Of a stretch of 33,982 nt of DNA, positions 16,341 to 24,579 are shown in pieces. The stretch is from Phenylobacterium sp. GTDB lineage: Bacteria > Pseudomonadota > Alphaproteobacteria > Caulobacterales > Caulobacteraceae. The DNA is taken from the NCBI RefSeq assembly GCF_030697305.1, contig NZ_JAUYQL010000044.1, positions 1 to 33,982 of the forward strand, read 5' to 3'. Each line of letters begins with the position of its first letter. Positions within the stretch are counted from its first letter, which is position 1. Both the position numbers and the translations under genes were made by a program. The notes beneath the pieces were generated by a model. That model was not told the DNA's origin. It searched no databases and saw nothing but the letters and a program-made list of their open reading frames with translations.

Positions 16341-17473
16341 GAGTCGAGCCCACGGTCCCCGGCCAGGCCCTGGCCGCCATCCGCGCGCCGATCCTGGCGG
16401 CTGGCGCCGAATCCGTCGACGCGCCGATCCTGCAGCCGCTGGGCCTGCTGCTCGATCTGGCCGGAGAACAGATGCGTGCGCGTCTGTTCGTGGTGCAATC
16501 GGAGGGCGGCGCGGAATCCTGCCTGCGCCCCGATTTCACCGTGGCTATCGCGCGACAGCACCTGGAGCGTGGGGCCGCCGCGGGTCGCTACGCCTACGAG
16601 GGCGTCGCCTTCCGCGCGGCGATCGGTGAGACCACGCCTGAAGAGTTCCTGCAGATCGGGCTCGAGCGTTTCGAGGTCACCCAGGCCGATATCGTCGGCT
16701 CTGACGCGGAAACCGTCGCCCTCGCCTGGCGCTGTGCGGTCGCAGGCGGGCGGTCGGACCTGACGCTCTGGCTCGGCGACGTCGGCCTGTTCGCAGCCTT
16801 CATCGACGGCATGAACCTGCCTGAGGCCTTGGCCGGGCGGCTGAAGCGCGCCGCTGGCCGGCCGCGGCTGATGCAGGCCGAGCTCGCCCGCGCCGGAAGC
16901 GACGCCGCGCCTGCTCCTGGCGGCCAGCTCACGGGCATGCTGTCGCAGCTCGCGCCGGCCCAGGCCGCCGAACTGCTGGAAGAGGTCTGGTCGCTGGCGG
17001 GCATCGAGCCGGTGGGCGGGCGTGGACCGGCGGAGATCGCCCAGCGGCTGGTGCGCCGCGCCCAAGCCGCCGAGGCGCCGTCGCTGACCCCTGCCCAGGC
17101 CGATTCGATCCGCCGTTTCCTCGCGGTGTCGGAAGAGCCCGCTTCAGCGTTTGCCTTGGCGCGCGCCGCGGCGGAGCCCGCAGGCGCGAGTTTCCGTCAG
17201 GCCATGGAAGCCTGGGAGTCCCGACTTCGGGCGCTTGAGGCCTTGGGGGTGCCGACTGACCGACTGCGCTTCGCCACCGCGCTGGGGCATGCGTTCGACT
17301 ACTATGATGGCCTCACCTTCGAGATCCGCAGCGAGGCGCTGGGGGCCGACCGGGCGCTGGCGGTTGGCGGTCGCTACGACGGGCTGATGGCCAGGCTGGG
17401 CGACGCCGGTCAGACGCGCGCCATAGGCTGCATGGTCCGCCCCTGGCGCGCCTTTGCTGGAGGTGAGGCGTGA
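16337..17473 (+). CDS. hisZ: ATP phosphoribosyltransferase regulatory subunit
   Basis: A 378-residue HisRS-like protein without tRNA charging activity that normally partners a short-form HisG and confers histidine feedback. The HisRS fold is seen in the motif-2-like stretch CLRPDFTVAIARQH, YAYEGVAFRA, EEFLQIGLERF, and the HisA-like GHAFDYYDGLTFEI followed by GGRYDGLMARLG. The catalytic HisRS residues and the anticodon-binding domain are missing, as expected for HisZ. The start is GTG at 16337 overlapping the hisS stop (GTGA), and the stop overlaps the hisG start in the same way, so the three genes are translationally coupled. Confidence 0.93.
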   Translation: MRVEPTVPGQALAAIRAPILAAGAESVDAPILQPLGLLLDLAGEQMRARLFVVQSEGGAESCLRPDFTVAIARQHLERGAAAGRYAYEGVAFRAAIGETTPEEFLQIGLERFEVTQADIVGSDAETVALAWRCAVAGGRSDLTLWLGDVGLFAAFIDGMNLPEALAGRLKRAAGRPRLMQAELARAGSDAAPAPGGQLTGMLSQLAPAQAAELLEEVWSLAGIEPVGGRGPAEIAQRLVRRAQAAEAPSLTPAQADSIRRFLAVSEEPASAFALARAAAEPAGASFRQAMEAWESRLRALEALGVPTDRLRFATALGHAFDYYDGLTFEIRSEALGADRALAVGGRYDGLMARLGDAGQTRAIGCMVRPWRAFAGGEA

Positions 17474-18438
17474 GCGAACCCCTGATCATCGCCGTGGCGT
17501 CCAAGGGGCGCCCGAAAGAGCAGGTCGAGGCCTGGCTCGCCGACTGCGGGCTGGATCTGCAACTGGTCGGTGGTTCTCGCGGCTACATCGCGTCCTTGAA
17601 GGGCATGCCTGGCGTGCAGGTCCGCCTGCTGTCGGCCTCAGATATCGCCGACGCGCTCGACGCTGGCGAAGTCCACCTGGGGATCACCGGCGAGGACCTT
17701 CTCCGCGAACGTGGCCAGGACATCGACCAGCGGCTGCTGATGCTGCGGGCGTTGGGCTTCGGCCGCGCGGACCTGGTGGTCGCGGTCCCCAAGAGCTGGC
17801 TCGACGTCGACACCATGGCCGATCTGGAGGAAGTGGCGCACGAGTTCCTGGCGCGCACCGGCCGACGGATGCGGGTGGCGACCAAGTACGTGGTCCAGAC
17901 CCGCGCCTATTTCGCGCGGCACGGGGTTTCCGACTACCGGATAACCGAGTCTGGTGGCGCGACTGAAGGCGCACCTGCGTCGGGCGGCGCCGAGCTCATC
18001 GTCGACATCACCACCACTGGCGCGACGCTGAACGCCAACGGGTTGAAGGTGCTCGAGGACGGCCTGATCCTGAAAAGCCAGTTCCAGCTCGCGGCCAATC
18101 TGCAGATCGCCTGGAGCGACCACCAGTTGGACGTCGCCGAGCGGCTGCTGCGCATCGTCGAGGCGCGTTCGGCGGCCTTGCGAACGGTCACCTTGGACTG
18201 GCCGCAAGGTGACGCGCCGAGTGACGTCATCGATACGCTGGTGGCGCAAGGCGCAACACGACGTTCCAATGGGCTGCTGGTCGGTGTCGACCGCATACCC
18301 GCCGTCGCCGGCGCGTTGACCGCCGTCGGCCTTGGCCCAGTCACCGTAGCTCGGCCCGATTTCGTTTTCGACCTTCGATGCGCTCCATTTGAGCAGCTCA
18401 TCGCGGGCCTGAAAGATGACACGGGCGTCAAAAAGTAG
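17470..18438 (+). CDS. hisG: ATP phosphoribosyltransferase (catalytic), with C-terminal extension
   Basis: A 322-residue enzyme catalysing the first step of histidine synthesis, ATP plus PRPP to phosphoribosyl-ATP. Core motifs are clear: IAVASKGRPKEQV near the N-terminus, GEVHLGITGEDLLRERG, and the PRPP-binding region GGATEGAPASGGAELIVDI followed by TTTGATLNANGLKVLE. The core ends at about residue 225. The further about 95 residues include RTVTLDWPQ, a helix, GLLVGVDRIPAVAGAL and PVTVARPDFVFDL. This could be a diverged ACT-like HisG_C domain, as in long-form HisG. Short HisG (about 200-230 residues) is the usual partner of HisZ, so the extension is unusual. GTG start at 17470, overlapping the hisZ stop. 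Last gene of the operon; the next visible terminator is at 18633. Confidence 0.94.
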   Translation: MSEPLIIAVASKGRPKEQVEAWLADCGLDLQLVGGSRGYIASLKGMPGVQVRLLSASDIADALDAGEVHLGITGEDLLRERGQDIDQRLLMLRALGFGRADLVVAVPKSWLDVDTMADLEEVAHEFLARTGRRMRVATKYVVQTRAYFARHGVSDYRITESGGATEGAPASGGAELIVDITTTGATLNANGLKVLEDGLILKSQFQLAANLQIAWSDHQLDVAERLLRIVEARSAALRTVTLDWPQGDAPSDVIDTLVAQGATRRSNGLLVGVDRIPAVAGALTAVGLGPVTVARPDFVFDLRCAPFEQLIAGLKDDTGVKK

Positions 18439-18511
18439 GTCCGAAAGACGTCTAGACTGGCGCTATCGCGAAAATCCGATCGAAATAGCATGCAATTCAC
18501 GGGTCGCTGTG

Positions 18512-18538
18512 TTGACTCGGAATCGAAACTGCCATCTT
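18512..18538 (+). promoter_or_regulatory. Candidate promoter for the small RNA upstream of the terminator
   Basis: TTGACTC at 18512-18518 matches the -35 element of Caulobacter housekeeping promoters. It is followed after 12 bases by GCCATCTT (18531-18538), a partial match to the GCTANAWC -10 element. A GANTC methylation site (GACTC, 18514-18518) lies inside the -35 element. Transcription would start near 18545. This is weak evidence on its own. Confidence 0.3.
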
Positions 18539-18544
18539 GTCACA

Positions 18545-18671
18545 ACTGCGAGAGACATGACGGCGCTAGTCCTGACGTCTCCGGCGTTTCGGGGAGGAAA
18601 CGCCCTACTATATGAGCAATTGCTCGGAATTCGGCCCGCTGCGATTATCCCCCGCAGCGGGCCAAATTTTT
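18545..18671 (+). ncRNA. Candidate structured small RNA (or hisG 3' UTR-derived RNA)
   Basis: About 127 bases that fold into four consecutive local stems with little free sequence. They are GAGAC (18552-18556) with GTCTC (18577-18581); GGCGTTTC (18583-18590) with GAAACGCC (18597-18604), 8 bp, loop GGGGAG; GAGC (18614-18617) with GCTC (18622-18625), loop AATT; and a perfect 11 bp terminator stem (18633-18663) followed by five T. The G-rich loop could be a seed for C-rich targets. A possible promoter lies at 18512. I cannot tell whether it has its own transcript or is only the trailing part of the his operon mRNA. I recognise no family. Confidence 0.45.
18633..18671 (+). terminator. Intrinsic terminator after hisG
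   Basis: A perfect 11 bp stem, GGCCCGCTGCG (18633-18643) with CGCAGCGGGCC (18653-18663), a 9-base loop, then AAA and TTTTT (18667-18671). The U-run is on the plus strand only. It ends transcripts from the hisSZG side and/or the candidate small RNA, and protects the convergent peptidase gene. Confidence 0.9.
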
Positions 18672-18713
18672 GCCTGACACCGAGTTTTGACAAAAACGTC
18701 AATTAAAATTGGG

Positions 18714-20804
18714 TCACCAGATTCGGGCGCGATCCTCAGGCGCCACATACATCGCCGAGCCTGGCTTCACGCCGAACGCCTCATAGAAGACGTCAATGTT
18801 ACGGACCGGGAGATCGACCCGGTACTGCGGCGGCGAATGCGGGTCGCTGACCAATTGCTTGCGCATGCTGTCTTCGCGATTCTTGCTGCGCCAGACCTGG
18901 GCCCAGCCGAGGAACACCCGCTGGTCGCCGGTGAACCCGTCGATCACCGGCGCCGGCTTGCCGCCCAGCGAGATGTGATACGCGTCCAGCGCCAGCAGGA
19001 GCCCGCCAAGGTCGGCGATGTTCTCGCCCATGGTCAGGTCGCCGTTGATCTTGGCGCCCGGCAGCACCTCGACCGCGGAATACTGCTTGCCGAGCTTGTC
19101 GGCCTGCACCTGGAACTTGGCCGCGTCTTCCGCCGTCCACCAGTCGCTCAGCCGGCCGTCGCCGTCCGACTTGCGGCCCTGGTCGTCGAAGCCGTGGGTG
19201 ATCTCGTGGCCGATCACCCCGCCGATGCCGCCGTAGTTGATCGCCGGGTCGCCGTCGGGATCGAAGAAGGGCGGCTGGAGGATCGCGGCCGGGAAGACGA
19301 TCTCGTTCTTGGTCGAGCTGTAATAGGCGTTGATGGTCGGCGGGGTCATGCCCCACTCGCTGCGGTCGACGGGCTTGCCCAGGCGTCCGACGCGATAGGC
19401 CCAGTCAAAGGCGGTTGCGCGCTCGACGTTGCCGTACAGATCATCGGCTTTCAGACTGAGGCCAGTGTAGTCGCGCCACTTGTCCGGATAGGCGATCTTG
19501 ACGGTGAACTTCGCCAGCTTGGCGAGCGCCTTGGCCTTGGTCTGCGGGCTCATCCACGAGACGCGCTCGATGCGCTGGCCCATGGCGGTTTTGATGTCGT
19601 TGACCAGGGCCTCCATCTTCGCCTTGCTCTCCGGCGGGAAGTAGGCGGCGACATAGGCCTTGCCGAGCGCTTCGCCGATCTGGCTGTCGACGACGTTCAC
19701 GGCGCGCTTCCAGCGGGGCTTCTGCTCCGGTTGGCCGGACAGGGTCTTGTCGCGGAACTGGTAATGCGCCTGCTCGAAGCCGCTCGAGAGATAGGGCGCG
19801 GCGTTGTCGGCGACGTTGAACGCCGTCCAGGCCTTCAGCACGTCCAGCGGCGTCGCCGCGTAGATGGCGGCGATCTTCGGGAACGCCGTGTTCTCCGACG
19901 CGATCACCCGCTGGACACCGCCGAGATCGGCCGCGTCGAGATACGCCTTCCACGGGAAGCCCGGGGCGAGGGCGACGAGGTCGGGCAGCAGGTAGGGGTT
20001 GTAGGTCTTTTCGTCGTCGCGCCGTTCGGTGCGCGTCCAGGAGACCTTGGCGATCTCCGTTTCCAGCGCGACGATGGCCTTGGCGGCGCCTTGCGGATCC
20101 TTCCAGCCGATACGGCCGAGCATGGCTGCGACATAGGCCTCATAGGCCGTCTTCTGTGGTGCGAACCGGGGTTCCAGATAGTAGTCGCGATCCGGCAAGC
20201 CCATGCCGCCCTGGCCCAGATAGACCGTGTAGTTCATCGGGTCCTTGGCGTCGTCGTAGATCGCCGCGGTGAAGAACGAGCCGCCGAAGCCCTTGACCGC
20301 CGCGCCCATCAACCGGGCGATCTCGGTCTTGTCGCGGGCGGCGCGCACCTTGGCCAAATCCTGTTCCAGCGGCTTGGCGCCCAGCGCCTCGACCTTCGTC
20401 TCGTCGAGGAAGCTTTTGTACAGGGCGCCGACCAGCGCCTGTTCGCCTTGGGCGGACGGGTCGCCCGCGGCCTTGTCCGCCACCGCGCGCATGCGGTTCA
20501 CGGAGAGCTCGTTCAGCGCGTCGAAATTGCCATAGCGGGAGCGGTCGGCCGGGATCTCGGTCCGCTTCAGATAGGTCCCGTTGGCGTAGAGGAAGAAGCT
20601 CTCGCCCGGGCCGACGGCTGCGTCGCGTCCGGTGAGGTCGAAGCCCCAGGCGCCCATGCGCGGAGCCTTGGACAGATCGGCGACGGCGGTCGCCGCCGTC
20701 GTGGGAGCGGGCGCGGCGCGGGCGGGCGCGGCTTGCGCCGTCGCGTCGAACGCCGAAAGAAGAGCGCCCGCCGACGCGGCGACGAGCAATGCAGCCTTGA
20801 TCAC
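18714..20804 (-). CDS. M13-family (neprilysin-like) zinc metallopeptidase, exported
   Basis: A 696-residue secreted endopeptidase of the PepO/neprilysin type that cleaves peptides. The zinc site is complete: HEITH at residues 533-537 and the third ligand Glu594 in GENIADLGGL. The substrate-binding NAYY motif occurs in INAYYSSTKNEIVFP just upstream. The N-terminal M13 domain (about 70-440) precedes the catalytic half. The protein ends in RARIW; the terminal Trp is typical, though the Cys often found three residues before it is absent. The start is taken as GTG at 20804, with GAGG seven bases upstream and a signal peptide (VIKAALLVAASAGALL, Ala-rich cleavage region). The longer frame up to 20945 is not supported. 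Likely periplasmic, possibly lipid-free. Confidence 0.93.
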   Translation of the reverse strand: MIKAALLVAASAGALLSAFDATAQAAPARAAPAPTTAATAVADLSKAPRMGAWGFDLTGRDAAVGPGESFFLYANGTYLKRTEIPADRSRYGNFDALNELSVNRMRAVADKAAGDPSAQGEQALVGALYKSFLDETKVEALGAKPLEQDLAKVRAARDKTEIARLMGAAVKGFGGSFFTAAIYDDAKDPMNYTVYLGQGGMGLPDRDYYLEPRFAPQKTAYEAYVAAMLGRIGWKDPQGAAKAIVALETEIAKVSWTRTERRDDEKTYNPYLLPDLVALAPGFPWKAYLDAADLGGVQRVIASENTAFPKIAAIYAATPLDVLKAWTAFNVADNAAPYLSSGFEQAHYQFRDKTLSGQPEQKPRWKRAVNVVDSQIGEALGKAYVAAYFPPESKAKMEALVNDIKTAMGQRIERVSWMSPQTKAKALAKLAKFTVKIAYPDKWRDYTGLSLKADDLYGNVERATAFDWAYRVGRLGKPVDRSEWGMTPPTINAYYSSTKNEIVFPAAILQPPFFDPDGDPAINYGGIGGVIGHEITHGFDDQGRKSDGDGRLSDWWTAEDAAKFQVQADKLGKQYSAVEVLPGAKINGDLTMGENIADLGGLLLALDAYHISLGGKPAPVIDGFTGDQRVFLGWAQVWRSKNREDSMRKQLVSDPHSPPQYRVDLPVRNIDVFYEAFGVKPGSAMYVAPEDRARIW

Positions 20805-20971
20805 AGGGTAGCCTCGCGAAATTGAGGCTGCGACCTTGCCCCGGTCACGGCGCTGGGGGCTCGTGACTTTTTTGTTATGACCAGACGGGCTCTTGCGGCG
20901 AAGGTCGCGGGCGCCGCGGATTCGCGACCCGTCGCGGGCAGCCACGCTTATCGTCGGGCGCAGGAGAACGT

Positions 20972-22771
20972 ATGGAAGGCCACGTATCGGCAGGCGACTA
21001 CAAGGATGTCGTTCTGTTCCTGGCGACCGCCGGAATCATCGTGCCGCTGTTCCGGCGCTGGCGCGTCAGTCCGATCCTGGGCTTTCTGGGCGCCGGCGTG
21101 CTGCTCGGCCCCTACGGCCTGGCGTCGCTGTCCGACGCGGCCCCGTGGGTCGCCTATGTCACCATCGACAACCCCGGCGAGATCGCTCAGCTCGCCGAAC
21201 TGGGCGTCGTGTTCCTACTGTTCATGATCGGGCTGGAGCTGTCATGGCAGCGCCTGCGGCTGCTGCGCCGCTACGTATTCGGCATGGGCGCGCTGCAGGT
21301 GACGCTATGCGCCGGCATCATTGCGGCGGCGGCGATGGCCATGGGTCAGTCGGTGGCCAGCGCCGCGGCGATCGGGGCGGCGCTGGCGCTGTCCTCGACC
21401 GCGGTGGTCATGCCGATCCTGGCGGAGCGCAAGCGCCAACATTCGCAGGCCGGGCGCGCGACATTCTCCGTCCTGCTGTTCCAGGATCTGGCCGTGGCTC
21501 CGATCCTGATCACCATCGCGATGACCAGTGGCCGCGCGGACCAAGGGCTGTCGCCCAATCTGCTGCTGACCTTCGCGCCTGCCGCCATCGGCGTGCTGGT
21601 GCTGCTGGCGTTCGGGCGGCTGTTGCTGCGGCCAATGTTGCGCTCGGTGGCCCGCGCCAAGAGCGAAGAGCTGTTCATGGCCGCCTGCCTGCTGGTGGTG
21701 ATCGGCGCGGGTCTGGTCAGCGCGCTCGCCGGCCTGTCGATGGCGATCGGCGCGTTCATCGCCGGACTGCTGCTGGCCGAGACCGAATTCCGGCATGAGG
21801 TCGAGGTCACCATCGAGCCGTTCAAGGGCCTGCTGCTGGGTCTGTTCTTCCTGTCGGTGGGGATCGGCCTGAACCTCTCGACGCTGGCGGCCAACCCGCT
21901 GCTGATCCCGGCGCTGGCGATCGGCATGGTGGCGCTGAACACCACGGTGATCTTCGGGCTGGCGAAATTGTTCCGGCTGACCAGCCAAAGCGCCATCGAG
22001 GCGGCGTTGCTGCTGGCCGGGGGCGGGGAGTTCGCCTTCGTTATCCTGTCGTCTGCTGTCGGCGGCGGTATCGTTCCCGAAGCCGTCGCTCAGACCGTGT
22101 TGGTCGCCTCGACCCTGTCGATGATGAGCATTCCCGTGCTGGCGGCGTGGGGTCTGAAGCTGGGCGGCCGCAAGGTGACCCCCAGCGAGCTGCCGCAGGA
22201 ACCGGTCGAGCCGACAGCGCCCGCGGTCGCCCCCAGGGTGCTGGTGATCGGCTACGGACGGGTGGGCCGCCTGGTCGGCGAGATGCTGCATCGGCACGAG
22301 ATCCCCTGGGTCGCCGCCGAGCGCGACGCCAAGCTGGTGGAGATCGGCCGACGCAGCGGCGACGCGATCTACTTCGGCGATGCATCCCGGATCGAGTTCC
22401 TGAAGCGCTGCGGTCTAGGCGAGGCCTCGGCCCTGGTGATCACCATGGATGACGCGGAAGCTGTGGAGACCGTGGTCAGCCTGGCGCGCGAACAACGCGC
22501 CGACCTCAAGATCATCGCCCGCGCCCGCGACGCGCGCCAGGCCGAACGCCTCTACGAGCTAGGCGCCACTGACGCCGTGCCCGAGACTATCGAGGCCAGC
22601 CTCCAGCTCTCGGAGGCGCTGCTGGTCGAGATCGGCGTGCCCATGGGGCTGGTCATCGCCTCGATCCACGAGCGGCGGGACGAGGTGCGCAAGTCGCTGA
22701 ATCGACCGGAAGCGCTTGGCGGCCGGCTGCGCCGCTATCGCCAAGGCGGCGAACCCGGTGCGGCCCCCTGA
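20972..22771 (+). CDS. Kef-type CPA2 monovalent cation:proton antiporter with NAD-binding RCK domain
   Basis: A 599-residue inner membrane protein of the CPA2 family (KefB/KefC/YbaL-like), probably exporting K+ in exchange for H+. Residues about 10-390 hold some 12-13 membrane segments, with conserved stretches ILGFLGAGVLLGPYG, VFLLFMIGLELS, ALSSTAVVMPILAE and FQDLAVAPI. After a Pro/Glu-rich linker there is a TrkA-N (RCK) domain from about 418 to 535, with the Rossmann motif VIGYGRVGRLVGEML. No TrkA-C domain follows. It lacks visible evidence for glutathione gating, so a plain pH- or nucleotide-controlled antiporter is equally possible. The ATG at 20972 has AGGAGA five bases before it. It is divergent from the M13 peptidase gene, sharing a 167 bp promoter region. 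Confidence 0.92.
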   Translation: MEGHVSAGDYKDVVLFLATAGIIVPLFRRWRVSPILGFLGAGVLLGPYGLASLSDAAPWVAYVTIDNPGEIAQLAELGVVFLLFMIGLELSWQRLRLLRRYVFGMGALQVTLCAGIIAAAAMAMGQSVASAAAIGAALALSSTAVVMPILAERKRQHSQAGRATFSVLLFQDLAVAPILITIAMTSGRADQGLSPNLLLTFAPAAIGVLVLLAFGRLLLRPMLRSVARAKSEELFMAACLLVVIGAGLVSALAGLSMAIGAFIAGLLLAETEFRHEVEVTIEPFKGLLLGLFFLSVGIGLNLSTLAANPLLIPALAIGMVALNTTVIFGLAKLFRLTSQSAIEAALLLAGGGEFAFVILSSAVGGGIVPEAVAQTVLVASTLSMMSIPVLAAWGLKLGGRKVTPSELPQEPVEPTAPAVAPRVLVIGYGRVGRLVGEMLHRHEIPWVAAERDAKLVEIGRRSGDAIYFGDASRIEFLKRCGLGEASALVITMDDAEAVETVVSLAREQRADLKIIARARDARQAERLYELGATDAVPETIEASLQLSEALLVEIGVPMGLVIASIHERRDEVRKSLNRPEALGGRLRRYRQGGEPGAAP

Positions 22772-23264
22772 CACAGGGACGTCCGGCGTGGGTTTTGAGG
22801 GTCGGGAAGAATCCAAGGAACCAGAACTTCGCGGGCGCGTTGCAGCGTCGGCTAAACGACGGTGGGCGGGCTGGTCGCGCATGGATGCAAGGTGTCGAAT
22901 GGGCGGAGCGCTGCAATGCGCATCGACCAGTCTGCAGGCTTGCGTCAGGTGATCGATCGCGTTCGGACTCCGTCGCGAGCCATTCGTTAATGGCTAGGCG
23001 GTTATGTACTCGCCAGACCAAATATAAGGGTTGCCGCAGCAAGGGGTCGAACGTGCCACTTGCTACGGACAAAGACGCGATCTACACCGCAGTGCGGCAC
23101 GCCTTGTGTCGAGCGTCGCAGTGTAGCCTGTCAGCGTTACGTCGTGAGGGCTGAGAATTTGCATGCCAAGTGTGGCTTCGGTGACACTTACGCAATGTCT
23201 CGTCCTTGATATAAGCGGCTAGGTCATTCGGCCGCACCACTGAGGGCAAAAGAGGGCTCCTATA
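22772..23264 (+). other. 493 bp intergenic region upstream of the OmpA gene
   Basis: No convincing gene. Reading frames here (for example 22795-23154 plus and the minus-strand frame to 23072) have low-quality composition and no family similarity. What it holds: a perfect 7 bp hairpin, AGCCATT (22978-22984) and AATGGCT (22989-22995), loop CGTT; and a hairpin AAGTGT (23168-23173) with ACACTT (23184-23189), closed inside by a C-UUCG-G tetraloop. Base composition becomes less GC-rich towards the OmpA start. A long 5' UTR or a small RNA is possible. A TATAAG at about 23210 might be a -10 box, without a good -35. Confidence 0.4.
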
Positions 23265-24467
23265 ATGAAGTTCAAACTCCTGGCGGGAGCCGCGCTAGCC
23301 GCGGTGTTCGCCGCGTCCGGCGCAGCCGCGCAAGACACCGGCTGGTACGGCGCCGTGGATCTCGGCTACCACTGGCCCGAGGGGATCGACGGCACGTCGT
23401 CGGACCTGATCGGCGGCCGCCAACTGTCCTGGGATTTCAACCAGGAAGAAGACTGGGCCGGCTTCGCCCGTCTCGGTTATCAGTTCACCGATCACCTGCG
23501 CGTGGAAGCGGAACTCGGCTATCGCCCCGGCGATATCGAGTCGATCCGCGGCGGCGCGATCAACCCCATCCTCGGCCTGTGCACGCCCAACGTGACGCGC
23601 ACCGCCGCTGCTCCTAACTGCGGTTCGCCCAGCGGCGACATCACGGCCTGGACCGGCATGGGCAACGTGATCTGGGACTTCATGCCCGGCTCCGCGATCA
23701 ACCCGTTCATCGGCGCCGGCGTCGGCGTCAACCACGTCAAAATCGACGCGGTCGGCCAATTCTCGAACATCACCGGCGCCATCACTGCGGCGAACCCGGC
23801 GTTCCAGAACCTAGCGTTCGACGACGACGACACCGCGCTCGCCTATCAGGCCATCGCCGGCGTCGCGTGGAAGGCCTCTGATCGCCTGAACGTCGACCTG
23901 ACCTATCGTTGGCTCGGCGGTACGGAACTGCAGCTGCAAGGTGTCGGCCGCAACGCCGCCACCGGCGCCATCGGCCCGATCCAACCCGGCGTGTTCAGCG
24001 GCGAATACCGCGACCAGTCGGTGACGCTCGGCCTGCGGTACGCGTTCGGGTCGGCTCCGCCGCCCCCGCCGCCTCCCCCGCCCCCGCCGCCTCCGCCCCC
24101 GCCGCCTCCCCCGCCGCCTCCGCCGGCGTATGAGGCCAAGCAATTCATCGTCTACTTCCCGTTCGATCAGTACGTGCTGACGCCGGAAGCCCAGACGGTG
24201 GTTCAGGAAGCCGCCAATTACGCCAGCGCCGGCCGTGCGACCCAGGTCGTCGTGGTGGGCCACGCGGACACCTCCGGCTCGCCGGCGTACAACGTCCGCC
24301 TGTCGGAACGTCGCGCCAAGGCCGTCGCCGACGCGCTGGTTGGCCTGGGCGTCGCCCAGACCGCCCTGCAAGTTGACTGGAAGGGTGAATCGGCTCCTGC
24401 GGTCGCCACTGGCGACGGCGTCAAGGAACCGCTGAACCGTCGTTCGACGATCGACATCAACTTCTGA
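23265..24467 (+). CDS. OmpA-family outer membrane protein with polyproline linker
   Basis: A 400-residue envelope protein. Signal peptide at 1-22 (MKFKLLAGAALAAVF, cleavage after AAA). An eight-stranded OmpA-like barrel follows (about 23-263; DTGWYGAVDLGYHWPE, WAGFARLGYQF, RVEAELGYRPG, and the last strand DQSVTLGLRYAFG). Then come 23 consecutive prolines and a C-terminal OmpA domain (about 290-400) that binds peptidoglycan, with VVVVGHADTSGSPAYNVRLS and ERRAKAVADAL. It tethers the outer membrane to the cell wall. AGAGGG precedes the ATG at 23265. A strong terminator at 24504 follows, so the gene is probably monocistronic and highly expressed. The proline run would demand EF-P for translation. 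Confidence 0.95.
   Translation: MKFKLLAGAALAAVFAASGAAAQDTGWYGAVDLGYHWPEGIDGTSSDLIGGRQLSWDFNQEEDWAGFARLGYQFTDHLRVEAELGYRPGDIESIRGGAINPILGLCTPNVTRTAAAPNCGSPSGDITAWTGMGNVIWDFMPGSAINPFIGAGVGVNHVKIDAVGQFSNITGAITAANPAFQNLAFDDDDTALAYQAIAGVAWKASDRLNVDLTYRWLGGTELQLQGVGRNAATGAIGPIQPGVFSGEYRDQSVTLGLRYAFGSAPPPPPPPPPPPPPPPPPPPPPPPAYEAKQFIVYFPFDQYVLTPEAQTVVQEAANYASAGRATQVVVVGHADTSGSPAYNVRLSERRAKAVADALVGLGVAQTALQVDWKGESAPAVATGDGVKEPLNRRSTIDINF
24057..24125 (+). repeat. Simple repeat coding for 23 consecutive prolines
   Basis: The 69 bases contain only CCG, CCC and CCT codons and form the linker between the OmpA barrel and the peptidoglycan-binding domain. The tract is prone to slippage in steps of one or more codons, so its length may vary between strains. 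The complementary strand is G-rich with several GGG runs. Confidence 0.9.
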
Positions 24468-24503
24468 TCTCGATTTAGACAAGACGGCTTAGCCGAATAG
24501 CGA

Positions 24504-24538
24504 GGGGCCCGGTCGAAAGACCGGGCCCCTTTGCTTTT
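24504..24538 (+). terminator. Intrinsic terminator after the OmpA gene
   Basis: A perfect 11 bp stem, GGGGCCCGGTC (24504-24514) with GACCGGGCCCC (24519-24529), capped by a GAAA tetraloop and followed by TTTGCTTTT. It lies 37 bases after the OmpA stop and 42 bases before putA, so it separates the two genes. Confidence 0.95.
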
Positions 24539-24579
24539 GGGCCTGCTCCGAGCCAGCATGCTTGCGGATCGGAGCGCAA

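Noticed and set aside
18686..18702. TTGAC/GTCAA hairpin near the peptidase stop as a minus-strand terminator
   Set aside because: Only five weak base pairs and no U-run in the minus direction.
18416..18706. 96-codon open frame after hisG, including a possible 48-codon frame from 18558
   Set aside because: It runs through the terminator hairpin and its T-run, and composition is poor. The RNA structure is the better explanation.
18687..20825. 712-codon open frame on the plus strand opposite the M13 peptidase gene
   Set aside because: The minus strand encodes a complete peptidase with all zinc ligands. The plus frame has Arg/Val/Gly/Asp-rich shadow composition typical of antisense frames in GC-rich DNA and no motif.
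22795..23154. 119-codon open frame between the antiporter and OmpA genes
   Set aside because: Starts at a non-ATG codon without a ribosome site, has mixed basic and Cys-rich composition, and no similarity to any family I know.
24057..24125. Minus-strand glycine-rich frame opposite the proline tract
   Set aside because: It is simply the complement of the proline codons; the plus-strand OmpA gene accounts for it.
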